Assembly: GCF_900176385.1 (NCBI RefSeq)
Contig: NZ_FWXN01000003.1
Span: forward strand, 1 to 64,000
DNA length: 64,000 nt
Source of the DNA: Janibacter indicus
GTDB lineage: Bacteria; Actinomycetota; Actinomycetes; Actinomycetales; Dermatophilaceae
Reading direction: 5' to 3'
Shown here: positions 24,889 through 32,569 of the stretch, piece after piece
Layout: each line of letters starts with the position of its first letter
Numbering within the stretch: the stretch's first letter is position 1
The notes under the pieces: generated by a model
Told to the model about the DNA's origin: nothing
Seen by the model: only the letters and a program-made list of their open reading frames with translations
Database searches by the model: none
Program-made: the position numbers and the translations under genes

Positions 24889-25844
24889 CAGAAGTACCAG
24901 GGGAAGGGCGACCAGTCCGGGTCACGCTTCTCGAGGAACTGGTCGCGACCCTCGACCGCCTCGTCGGTCATGTACGCCAGACGGGTCGCCTCGCCGGCGA
25001 AGACCTGCTGGCCCATGAGGCCGTCGTCGGTGAGGTTGAAGGCGAACTTGAGCATCCGGATCGCGGTGGGGGACTTGGCCATGATCTCGCGGGCCATCTG
25101 CAGCGCCTCGGTCTCGAGCTCGGCGTGCTCGACGACGGCGTTGACCGCGCCCATCTCGTACATCTCCTGGCCGGTGTAGGCCCGGCCGAGGAAGAAGATC
25201 TCGCGAGCGCGCTTCTGCCCCACCATCTTTGCGAGGTAGGCGCTGCCGTAGCCGCCGTCGAAGGAGCCGACGTCTGCGTCGGTCTGCTTGAAGCGGGCGT
25301 GCTGGCTGGCGAGGGTCATGTCGCACACGACGTGCAGCGAGTGCCCGCCGCCGGCGGCCCAGCCGCCGACCAGTGCGATGACGACCTTGGGCATGGTGCG
25401 GATGAGGCGCTGGACCTCGAGGATGTGGAGGCGCCCCCCTTCGGCCTTGACCCGACGCTCGTCGATGCCGGCCGCGGAGTCGTCGCCACCGGGGTCGGCG
25501 GCGTACTGGTAGCCCGAGCGGCCGCGGATGCGCTGGTCGCCGCCGGTGCAGAAGGCCCAGCCCTCGGTCGTCGCGCTGCTGCCCTCGCGCGGGGTCGGGC
25601 CGTTGCCCGTGAGCAGGACGACGCCGACGTCGGGGGTGCGGCGGGCGTGGTCGAGGGTGCGGTAGAGCTCGTCGACGGTGTGCGGCCGGAAGGCGTTGAG
25701 GATCTCCGGACGGTCGAAGGCGATGCGCACGCAGCCGACGTCCTTGGCGCGGTGGTAGGTCAGGTCGGTGAGGTCCTCGAAGCCGGGGACCACCTCCCAG
25801 GCCTGCGGGTCGAAGGTCTCGCTGACGTCGTCCAGTGCGCTCAC
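24888..25844 (-). CDS. menB: 1,4-Dihydroxy-2-naphthoyl-CoA synthase MenB
   Basis: 318 aa crotonase-fold enzyme that closes the second ring of the naphthoquinone from o-succinylbenzoyl-CoA. Visible motifs: FDRPEILNAFRPHTVDEL, FCTGGDQRIRG, VGGWAAGGGHSLHVVCD (oxyanion hole), TDADVGSFDGGYGSAYLA and the C-terminal FPWYF. The GTG at 25844 is supported by TAGGCT 7 nt upstream and by the family N-terminus. It is separated from menE/menA by the restriction island. Confidence 0.95.
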   Translation of the reverse strand: MSALDDVSETFDPQAWEVVPGFEDLTDLTYHRAKDVGCVRIAFDRPEILNAFRPHTVDELYRTLDHARRTPDVGVVLLTGNGPTPREGSSATTEGWAFCTGGDQRIRGRSGYQYAADPGGDDSAAGIDERRVKAEGGRLHILEVQRLIRTMPKVVIALVGGWAAGGGHSLHVVCDMTLASQHARFKQTDADVGSFDGGYGSAYLAKMVGQKRAREIFFLGRAYTGQEMYEMGAVNAVVEHAELETEALQMAREIMAKSPTAIRMLKFAFNLTDDGLMGQQVFAGEATRLAYMTDEAVEGRDQFLEKRDPDWSPFPWYF

Positions 25845-25851
25845 GGGGGCG

Positions 25852-25857
25852 AGCCTA
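25852..25857 (-). promoter_or_regulatory. -10 hexamer TAGGCT, leaderless start of menB
   Basis: On the minus strand TAGGCT is followed by 7 nt and GTG 25844. Confidence 0.4.
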
Positions 25858-25888
25858 ACCACCGCGAGGACGAAGGGGGCCGCCCCCG

Positions 25889-27310
25889 TCAGGCGACGAG
25901 GCTGACGAGCAGGACCATCGGCAGCGAGACGACGGCGCCGAGCGAGGTCGCCAGGGTGAGCGTCTTGAGCGCGCCCTTGGTCGACAGGCCGAGCAGGCTC
26001 TTGAACATCCAGAAGAAGTTGCTGTTGACGTGCAGCGCGAACATCGCGCCCGAGGCGATGGCGAGCGCGACGACGACCGGCGCGACACCGGTCGAGGCGA
26101 CGACCGGGCCGATGATGCCGGAGGCGGTGATCGCCCCCACCGACACCGAGCCGATGGCGAAGTGCAGCAGGGCCGCGATGAACCACGCGAGCAGCACGGT
26201 GATGAGCACCGGTGCGCCGGCGTCGGCGGAGAAGAGGCCCTCGAGCGTCTTGTCGAGGCCGGTCTCGGTGATGACCGCGCCGAGCGAGCCGCCGATGCCG
26301 GTGATGAGCAGGATCTCGCCGGTCGTGCGGAAGCCGCCCGAGAGGGCGTGCTCGGTGCCGTCGGAGCCCAGCGTCGAGCGGCCGATGACGAAGGCGATGA
26401 GCAGGCCGATGAAGAGCGCGATGTTGGCATCGCCGACGAAGGCGATGGCCGCATTGCTCGCATCGAAAAGGTCCATGAAGGCGCCGAAGGCGATGAGCAC
26501 GAGCGGCACGAGGATCGGGGTGAGGCGCAGCAGCAGCGGCAGACGAAGCGCCTGCTCGGGCACGGCGTCCGGGTCGTCCAGGTCGGCGTCGGCGGAGCTG
26601 CCCGTGCCCTCGTGCCCGAGGTCCCCGCGGGCGAGGTAGGCGGCGTGGCCAGGGTTGTCGGGGTGCTCCTCCTCGTCGGGGTCGACGTCGGTGCGCTCGT
26701 CCCAGAAGCGGGTCTGCAGCAGCAGGCGGAAGAGGAAGGTGGTGAGCAGCGCGGTGGCGATGCCGATCGGCGCACCGAAGATCAGGTACTCGCCGAGCGG
26801 GAGCTTCAGCTGGCCGGCGACGGCGACCGCGGCCAGACCCGGCACGACGAAGACGTAGCCGGCGAAGATGCCGATGCCGATGGCGCCGGCGAGCCACGGC
26901 AGGCCCTTGCGGCGGTCGACGACCGGTGCCGCCTGGCGGGCCATCGGCGAGGCGAGGACGACCTGCACGTCGACGTAGATCGAGGGGAAGATCGCCGACA
27001 GGGCGGCGGTCATCGCATAGGGGAGCTTGCGGCCGACCCGGCGGGCGATGATCTCCACGAGCGCCCGGAAGGTGCCCGTCGCCTGCAGGAGCGAGCCGAT
27101 GAGCACGCCGAAGCCGATGAGCAGACCGACCTCGCCCATGATCTCGCCGAAGCCGGTCGTGATCGCCGCGACGGTGTCGGCCGGCCCCACCCCCGCCGAC
27201 AGGCCGAGGAAGACCGACGAGATGATCAGCGAGATCACCGGGTCGACCTTGAAGCGGAGGATGAGCACGATCGCCAGGGCGATCGCGACGAGCGTCAGTG
27301 CGATGTCCAC
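25889..27310 (-). CDS. GntP-family gluconate/carboxylate permease
   Basis: 473 aa with about twelve membrane helices. The GntP pattern is present: LRFKVDPVISLIISSVFLGL, GFGEIMGEVGLLIGFGVLIG, PSIYVDVQVVL, and near the end HVNSNFFWMFKSLLGLSTKGALKT. Members are proton symporters for gluconate or related hydroxy-acids; the substrate here is not determinable. A hydrophilic, very acidic loop of about 50 residues (DERTDVDPDEEEHPDNPG onward) sits in the middle. TAGGGT 8 nt before the GTG supports the start. No gluconate kinase or dehydratase is nearby. Confidence 0.85.
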   Translation of the reverse strand: MDIALTLVAIALAIVLILRFKVDPVISLIISSVFLGLSAGVGPADTVAAITTGFGEIMGEVGLLIGFGVLIGSLLQATGTFRALVEIIARRVGRKLPYAMTAALSAIFPSIYVDVQVVLASPMARQAAPVVDRRKGLPWLAGAIGIGIFAGYVFVVPGLAAVAVAGQLKLPLGEYLIFGAPIGIATALLTTFLFRLLLQTRFWDERTDVDPDEEEHPDNPGHAAYLARGDLGHEGTGSSADADLDDPDAVPEQALRLPLLLRLTPILVPLVLIAFGAFMDLFDASNAAIAFVGDANIALFIGLLIAFVIGRSTLGSDGTEHALSGGFRTTGEILLITGIGGSLGAVITETGLDKTLEGLFSADAGAPVLITVLLAWFIAALLHFAIGSVSVGAITASGIIGPVVASTGVAPVVVALAIASGAMFALHVNSNFFWMFKSLLGLSTKGALKTLTLATSLGAVVSLPMVLLVSLVA

Positions 27311-27318
27311 GGCAGACG

Positions 27319-27324
27319 ACCCTA
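27319..27324 (-). promoter_or_regulatory. -10 hexamer TAGGGT, leaderless start of permease gene
   Basis: On the minus strand TAGGGT is followed by 8 nt and GTG 27310. Confidence 0.4.
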
Positions 27325-27403
27325 CGCGTCCGTGAGCACGGTCACACCTTCGGTCCACGACCCGAGGTGGCGCCGTCGACCCCCCTTCGCGTCTGATGGA
27401 GCC

Positions 27404-28237
27404 ATGACCGACTCCCACGTCGCCCTGGTCACCGGTGCCTCCTCGGGCATCGGCGAGGCCGCCGCCGTCGCCCTCGCCGAGGCGGGGTGGACCGTCGTCG
27501 GGGCCGCCCGGCGCCTCGAGCGCCTCGAGTCCCTCCGCACGAAGGGGGTGACCCCGCACGTCGTCGACGTGAGCGACGACGACTCGATGGTGACCCTCGT
27601 CGACGACGTCGTCGCCGAGCACGGCCGCATCGACGTCCTCGTCAACAATGCCGGCTACTCGGTCTTCGGTGCGGTCGAGGACGTCCCGGTCGAGGTGGCC
27701 CGGCGTCAGCTCGAGGTCAACGTGCTCGGGCTGTCGCGGATGAGCCAGCTCGTGCTGCCGCACATGCGCGCTGCCGGCGCCGGACGGATCATCAACATCG
27801 CGTCCGTCGCCGGCCACGTCAGCGAGCCGCTCGGCGGCTGGTACCACGCGAGCAAGTACGCGGTGGAGGCTCTCAGCGACGCGATGCGGATGGAGCTGGC
27901 GCCGCACGGCGTGCGCGTGGCGATCATCGAGCCGGGGGCGATCCGCACCGAGTTCGGCGACATCGCGGCGGACTCGCTCGCCGAGTACTCCGGATCGGGG
28001 GCCTATGCCGGCCAGGCGCGCCGGATGGCCCGGGCGCACGAGAGGATGTTCGGCGCCGACGCAGCCGAGGTCGACGTCGTCGTCGACGCGATCGTGCACG
28101 CGGCGACGGCGCGCCGGCCGCGCAGCCGCTACCAGGTGCCCGCCTCCGCCCGGGCGATGGTCGCGGCGACCAAGGTCGTGCCCAGCCCGGTGATGGATGC
28201 GGTGATGGGGCGCATGTTCGGCACCCACCGTCGCTGA
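27404..28237 (+). CDS. Short-chain dehydrogenase/reductase
   Basis: 277 aa classical SDR. The nucleotide-binding TGASSGIGEA near residue 12, NNAG, the catalytic IASVAGHVS with WYHASKYAVEALS (YxxxK) and PGAIRTEF are all present. An AARR following the second strand suggests NADPH preference. The substrate is unknown. Divergent from the permease gene across 93 bp. Confidence 0.88.
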   Translation: MTDSHVALVTGASSGIGEAAAVALAEAGWTVVGAARRLERLESLRTKGVTPHVVDVSDDDSMVTLVDDVVAEHGRIDVLVNNAGYSVFGAVEDVPVEVARRQLEVNVLGLSRMSQLVLPHMRAAGAGRIINIASVAGHVSEPLGGWYHASKYAVEALSDAMRMELAPHGVRVAIIEPGAIRTEFGDIAADSLAEYSGSGAYAGQARRMARAHERMFGADAAEVDVVVDAIVHAATARRPRSRYQVPASARAMVAATKVVPSPVMDAVMGRMFGTHRR

Positions 28238-28261
28238 CGTCGCGCGCGGGCCCGACTGAGG

Positions 28262-28267
28262 CAGGCT
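28262..28267 (+). promoter_or_regulatory. -10-like CAGGCT before RelA/SpoT-domain gene
   Basis: CAGGCT ends 6 nt before ATG 28274. The first base departs from TANNNT, so the call is weaker than the others. Confidence 0.3.
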
Positions 28268-28273
28268 GTCCCC

Positions 28274-29266
28274 ATGGCGACCACGCAGTCGACCCGGGTG
28301 CGCCGGGCAGTCCAGCGGTACGCCGCGAGCTTCGAGGAGCTGCGCGGCGTCACCGACGCCTACGTCACGCTCGTCACCCGGTTGCTCGACGACGCCGGTA
28401 TCAACTACCTGACCGTCACCGGGCGGACGAAGTCGGTCGAGTCCTTCGCGGGCAAGGCCGCTCGCCGCCTGCCGGGTGGTCGGATGGCCCACCCCAAGCC
28501 GCTCACCGACATCACCGACCAGGTCGGGGTGCGGGTCGTCACCTATGTCCTCGCCGACGTCGACGCGGTCGCGCAGCTGCTCTCCTCGCAGCTCGAGGTC
28601 CACGAGGACCGCGACATGGGCCAGGAGACGGCGGCGGCCGGCCGCTTCGGCTACTCCAGCCGGCACCTCCTCGTGGGTCTGGGCGAGGACCGGGACGAGC
28701 CGGGCATCCCGCCCGAGCGGCCCGCGTCGGTGCAGATCCGCACGGTGCTCCAGCACGCGTGGGCGGAGTTCGAGCACGACGTGCGCTACAAGGGCTCGGT
28801 CTCGGCCGAGCACGCCCCCGACTTCGACCGTCGCTTCACCCTCGCCGCCGGTCTGCTCGAGCTGGCCGACCAGCAGTTCTCCGCGATCCGTGACCGGCAC
28901 CGCGACGAGCTGACCTCGCCGGCCGACGGCGACGACGACGACCCGCGGATCAGCCCGACCGACCTCGCGGCCTTCCTCGCCGGGCAGTTCACCGATGCCG
29001 GCTGGTCACGCACCGACCACTACGCGTGGATCAGCGGCCTGCTGCTCGAGCTCGGCATCAGCTCGCTGTCCGAGCTGCGCGAGGTGCTGCGCGAGGTCGA
29101 CGTCCCCGCCATCGACCACCACATGGGCTACCGCTACCCGCCCGGTGCGGTGCGCCGCCTCGACGACGCCCTGCTGTCGGTCTACGGCGAGCGCTACATC
29201 GCGCTCCACGGCAATGCCCACCGGCTCGCCCTGCTGCGTGCCCGGCTGGCTCGTCTCCCGGACTAA
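28274..29266 (+). CDS. RelA/SpoT-domain protein (small alarmone synthetase-like)
   Basis: 330 aa. Residues about 30-175 match the RelA/SpoT synthetase fold: GRTKSVESFAGK (50-61), TDQVGVRVV with the metal-binding Asp82, GYSSRHLLV (126-134) and QIRTVLQHAWAEFEHD, with YK close after. There is no HD hydrolase or TGS domain. The residue before VQIRT, normally the catalytic Glu of the ExQIRT motif, is Ser152, so (p)ppGpp synthesis is doubtful. The last 150 residues are an uncharacterised extension. It could be an altered alarmone synthetase or a ToxSAS-like enzyme; no antitoxin is adjacent. Confidence 0.8.
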   Translation: MATTQSTRVRRAVQRYAASFEELRGVTDAYVTLVTRLLDDAGINYLTVTGRTKSVESFAGKAARRLPGGRMAHPKPLTDITDQVGVRVVTYVLADVDAVAQLLSSQLEVHEDRDMGQETAAAGRFGYSSRHLLVGLGEDRDEPGIPPERPASVQIRTVLQHAWAEFEHDVRYKGSVSAEHAPDFDRRFTLAAGLLELADQQFSAIRDRHRDELTSPADGDDDDPRISPTDLAAFLAGQFTDAGWSRTDHYAWISGLLLELGISSLSELREVLREVDVPAIDHHMGYRYPPGAVRRLDDALLSVYGERYIALHGNAHRLALLRARLARLPD

Positions 29267-29269
29267 CGT
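29264..29269 (+). promoter_or_regulatory. -10 hexamer TAACGT, leaderless start of VOC gene
   Basis: TAACGT ends 6 nt before ATG 29276 and overlaps the stop codon (TAA) of the preceding gene, so a promoter for the VOC-menC pair is built into the end of the RelA/SpoT-domain gene. Confidence 0.4.
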
Positions 29270-29275
29270 CGGGGC

Positions 29276-29683
29276 ATGGCCCTGCACCTGTACTCGCTGA
29301 CCGTCGACGCCCGGGACCACCGGGCCCTGGCCCGGTGGTGGGCCGACGTCCTCGGGTGGCGGATCGGCTACGAGGACGAGCACGAGTGCGAGGTGCTCCC
29401 GCCGGAGGCCAGCCCCGACCCCGTCGACGAGACGGCCACCTGGTTGGCCCGCCGCACGATGCTCAGCTTCGTCCCGGTGCCCGAGGGCAAGAGCGTCAAG
29501 AACCGGCTGCACATCGACCTCGCCCCGCACATCGGCCAGGACCGTGACGCGGAGATCGAGGCACTGCTGGCGAAGGGAGCCACCCGCGCCGCCGTCGGTC
29601 AGGACGACGACGAGGTGACGTGGACGGTGCTCGCCGACCCGGAGGGCAACGAGTTCTGCGTGCTCTCCAGCCGCGACCGATGA
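29276..29683 (+). CDS. VOC/glyoxalase-fold protein
   Basis: 135 aa. The N-terminal LYSLTVDARDHRALARWWADVLGWRIGY and C-terminal VLADPEGNEFCVL are the standard vicinal-oxygen-chelate fold with paired metal-ligand positions (RLHIDLAP in the middle). Substrate unknown. Its stop overlaps the ATG of menC by 4 bp. Confidence 0.82.
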   Translation: MALHLYSLTVDARDHRALARWWADVLGWRIGYEDEHECEVLPPEASPDPVDETATWLARRTMLSFVPVPEGKSVKNRLHIDLAPHIGQDRDAEIEALLAKGATRAAVGQDDDEVTWTVLADPEGNEFCVLSSRDR

Positions 29684-30669
29684 CCCCGGCCGTCACGGTC
29701 GACGAGCTGCTCGACGGGCTGCACGTCGTCGTCCTGCCGCTCGCCACCCGGTTTCGTGGGGTGGCCGAGCGCGAGGTCGCCCTCGTGGAGGGACCGGCCG
29801 GCTGGGCGGAGTTCGCCCCCTTCGTCGAGTACGCCCCGCCCGAAGCCGCCCGCTGGCTCGACGCCACGATCGAGGCGGCGTGGGACGGGTGGCCGACCCC
29901 GCTGCGGACCGAGGTGCCGGTCAACGCCACGGTCCCCGCGGTGGCCGCTGAGCAGGTGGCCGGGGTGCTCGCCCGCTACGACGGCTGCACGACCGCCAAG
30001 GTCAAGGTCGCCGAGCGCGGGCAGGCGCTCGCCGACGACCTCGACCGGGTCGCGGCCGTCCGCGACGTCATGGGCGCCGACGCCCGGGTGCGCGTCGACG
30101 CCAACGGCGGCTGGTCGCTCACCGAAGCCGTCGACGCGGTGGCGGCGCTCGCCCCCTTCGGTCTGGAGTACGTCGAGCAGCCGTGCGCCGGCGTCCGCGA
30201 CCTCGCCCGGCTGCGGGTCGAGCTGGCCCGCCGCGGGCTGGCGGTGCCGGTCGCGGCCGACGAGTCGATCCGCAAGGCGGAGGACCCCCTCGAGGTCGCC
30301 CGGCTCGGCGCCGCCGACGTCGTGGTCGTCAAGGTCGCGCCGCTCGGCGGGGTCCGCTCCGCCCTGCGGATCGTCGAGGACTGCGGGCTGCCCGCGGTCG
30401 TCTCCTCGGCCATCGACTCCAGCATCGGGCTGCGCGCGGGCGTCGCCCTCGCCGCGGCCCTCCCACGGCTCGAGCACGCCTGCGGACTGGGCACCGGCGC
30501 CCTGCTCACCGCCGACGTCACCGCCGACCCGATGGTGCCGGTCTCCGGTGCGCTGGGGGTGCGTGACGTCGTCGTCGACCCCGACCGGCTGGCGGCGCAC
30601 GCCGCGCCGCCGGAGCGGGCGGCCTGGTGGCGCGAGCGGGTCCGGGCCGCCCACGCGGCGCGCGGCTGA
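29680..30669 (+). CDS. menC: o-Succinylbenzoate synthase MenC
   Basis: 329 aa enolase-superfamily dehydratase that makes o-succinylbenzoate. Catalytic residues align by eye: KxK at Lys107/Lys109 (TAKVKVAE), metal ligands Asp140 (RVDANGGW), Glu166 (VEQPC) and Asp194 (AADES), and Lys218 (VVKVAPLGG). The start overlaps the VOC gene (ATGA). It is separated from menD by two unrelated genes. Confidence 0.93.
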   Translation: MTPAVTVDELLDGLHVVVLPLATRFRGVAEREVALVEGPAGWAEFAPFVEYAPPEAARWLDATIEAAWDGWPTPLRTEVPVNATVPAVAAEQVAGVLARYDGCTTAKVKVAERGQALADDLDRVAAVRDVMGADARVRVDANGGWSLTEAVDAVAALAPFGLEYVEQPCAGVRDLARLRVELARRGLAVPVAADESIRKAEDPLEVARLGAADVVVVKVAPLGGVRSALRIVEDCGLPAVVSSAIDSSIGLRAGVALAAALPRLEHACGLGTGALLTADVTADPMVPVSGALGVRDVVVDPDRLAAHAAPPERAAWWRERVRAAHAARG

Positions 30670-30758
30670 CGGTCCACACACCCGGTGGCGTGGGCCCCAC
30701 GGTCCACAGCCACGACGAAGGGGGTCCCTCCCGCCCCGTCAGCCGGTTGGCTTCGGGC

Positions 30759-31074
30759 ATGGAGATCCCGACCCTCACCCCCGTCGACCTCACCGACGTC
30801 GCGGCCCGTCTCGAGCGGGCGGCGGGGCGTCGACGTGTGCGCCACCCTGGCGCGCGTCGCCACGTCGACGACCTGGCGCGGCGAGGCGGCCACGCTCCAT
30901 CGCGACCGGGTCGGCGAGCACTCGAGCGACCTGCAGGCGCTCGCTCGTCGGCTGCGCGAGGCGGCCGGTCTGGTCCGGGACCTCGAGGCGGCCGCGAGCC
31001 GGCGGCTCGACCTGCTCGGCGACGTCGACATCACCGTCGGTGACTGGCCGATCGAGGTGATCGGCCGTGGCTGA
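30759..31074 (+). pseudogene. Small helical protein, frame broken at a G-run
   Basis: Reading from ATG 30759 gives MEIPTLTPVDLTDVAARLERAAG, then the frame shifts at GGGG 30824-30827. Removing one G restores a continuous reading into GVDVCATLARV, then a Leu/Ala-rich helical stretch (LQALARRLREAAGLVRDLEA) ending at TGA 31072-31074. The combined product of about 104 aa resembles small helical ESX/WXG100-like proteins, without a clear WxG. The stop overlaps the GTG of the next gene by 8 bp, so the downstream frame was once translated. It is a pseudogene, a sequencing error at the homopolymer, or a programmed frameshift. Confidence 0.5.
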
Positions 31075-32521
31075 GATCCGGGTCAGCGGTGGCGTCGGGG
31101 GACTGTCGGTGGCGCTCGACGAGCTCGAGGCCGCGGCCGACGGGCTGGGGCGGGTCGCGACAGAGGTCGGTGAGGTCGCCGTCGCCGTGGGCCTCGTCGG
31201 ACTCGACCCGAGACTGCAGCTCGCGGCGCTCACGGCGCCGCTGGAGTACCTCGCCGTGCAGCGCGCCGTCCTGACCTGCGTCGGGCCCACCGGAGCCGCG
31301 GGTCTGGCGGTCGACGTCGCCGCCACGGGTGTGGCGACACGGGCCGCGGTCCGGGCCTACCGCGAGGGCGAGCAGGCCGTCGAGGCCCTCGCCGACGGCG
31401 TCGCGACCGAGGTGGGTCGCTGGGTCGGCCGGTCCGTCGCGCCGACCGTCCTCGGGGCCGCGGTTGCCGTCGCGCCCGTGGCGGCCGTCGTGCTGTCGAC
31501 CCCCGCCGGGCGCGACGCGGCCGTCGCGATCGGCCTCGGGCTGGGGCAGGAGGTCGACGAGATCCTCTTCGACCACCCGTGGCTCGTCCCGGCAGCCGCC
31601 GACGGTCTCGACGGGCTGCTCATCGGCCTCGGCGAGGGCCTGCCCGCGCTCGGGGTGCTGCTCGCGTGGCGCAGCGGTGCCGCGGGGGTGCCCTACCCGC
31701 CGCGCGACCAGCGCGACGCGCTCGGCGTCGTGCTCGCCGCGACCCGTGGCGTCGCCCTCGACGAGTCGGGCAGGTCCGTCACCGTGAGCCCGCGGCCGTC
31801 GGCCGCGGGTCGACCACCCACGGGTGTCGCCGACCTGGTCTCCAACCACGGCCCCACCTCGGGAGGCTCCCGCGTGCGGGTCACCGGTATCCAGGGGCCC
31901 GACGGCAGCTGGAGCTGGGTCGTCGACGTCCCGGGCACGCAGACCTTCGGCCCCCGGGCGGGCGACAACCCGTGGGACATGACGAGCAACGCCCTGCTCG
32001 TCGCCGGCCGGCGCCCGCTCATCATGCAGGCGGTCGCCCGTGCCCTCGACGACGCCCGGCGACGCGCGGGCGACACGAGCAGCGCGAGCCGGGTCATGCT
32101 CACCGGGCACAGCCAGGGAGGGCTCACGGCGGCGGCGCTCGCCGCTGACCCGACCTTCCGCTCCCGCCACCGAGTCACCCACGTCGTCACCTCGGGAGCG
32201 CCCGTCGCCGCGCTCGCCGTGCCGGAGGGGGTCAGCGTGCTCAGCCTCGAGCACGACGAGGACCTCGTGCCCGGTCTCGAGGGTGATGACAACCCCGACC
32301 GCCGCGACTGGGTCACCGTCGAGAGGTCGCTCGCCGACGACCTCGGGGCCGATGGTCGGTCGTCGCAGGCGCACGACAACGCGGCCTACGTCGACACCGC
32401 CCGTGAGGTCGACGCGAGCGACGACCCGTCGGTGCAGGCCTGGCGCGGCGGGGCGGCTCCCTTCGTCGGGTCGCCGCTGGCCACGACGGTCACCACCGAC
32501 TACGACGTCGTGCGCCGATGA
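31067..32521 (+). CDS. Alpha/beta-hydrolase (lipase-like) with helical N-terminal domain
   Basis: 484 aa from GTG 31067. The first 160 residues are Ala/Val-rich and helical, starting with an ESX-like amphipathic pair (LDELEAAADGLGRVATEVGE), with a hydrophobic stretch at about 125-145. The C-terminal half is an alpha/beta hydrolase: nucleophile elbow GHSQGG (347-352, Ser349), an acidic loop (EHDEDLVPG) and AHDNAAY with the likely catalytic His. There is no Sec signal. The architecture and the small helical partner gene recall substrates of type VII secretion, which is a hypothesis. It is inserted between menC and menD. Confidence 0.65.
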   Translation: MAEIRVSGGVGGLSVALDELEAAADGLGRVATEVGEVAVAVGLVGLDPRLQLAALTAPLEYLAVQRAVLTCVGPTGAAGLAVDVAATGVATRAAVRAYREGEQAVEALADGVATEVGRWVGRSVAPTVLGAAVAVAPVAAVVLSTPAGRDAAVAIGLGLGQEVDEILFDHPWLVPAAADGLDGLLIGLGEGLPALGVLLAWRSGAAGVPYPPRDQRDALGVVLAATRGVALDESGRSVTVSPRPSAAGRPPTGVADLVSNHGPTSGGSRVRVTGIQGPDGSWSWVVDVPGTQTFGPRAGDNPWDMTSNALLVAGRRPLIMQAVARALDDARRRAGDTSSASRVMLTGHSQGGLTAAALAADPTFRSRHRVTHVVTSGAPVAALAVPEGVSVLSLEHDEDLVPGLEGDDNPDRRDWVTVERSLADDLGADGRSSQAHDNAAYVDTAREVDASDDPSVQAWRGGAAPFVGSPLATTVTTDYDVVRR

Positions 32522-32556
32522 GCGCCGTCGTCGTCGGGCCCGGCGGGCTCCAGTGG

Positions 32557-32562
32557 CAGGAT
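32557..32562 (+). promoter_or_regulatory. -10-like CAGGAT before menD
   Basis: CAGGAT ends 7 nt before GTG 32570 and no ribosome site is present. Confidence 0.3.
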
Positions 32563-32569
32563 CGGGCGC

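Noticed and set aside
30670-30758. Promoter for the small helical gene after menC
   Set aside because: A repeated ACGGTCCACA-like phrase is present, but no TANNNT at leaderless spacing and no ribosome site could be found.
32521-32569. A separate small gene between the hydrolase and menD
   Set aside because: The gap is 48 bp; overlapping frames are shadows of menD.
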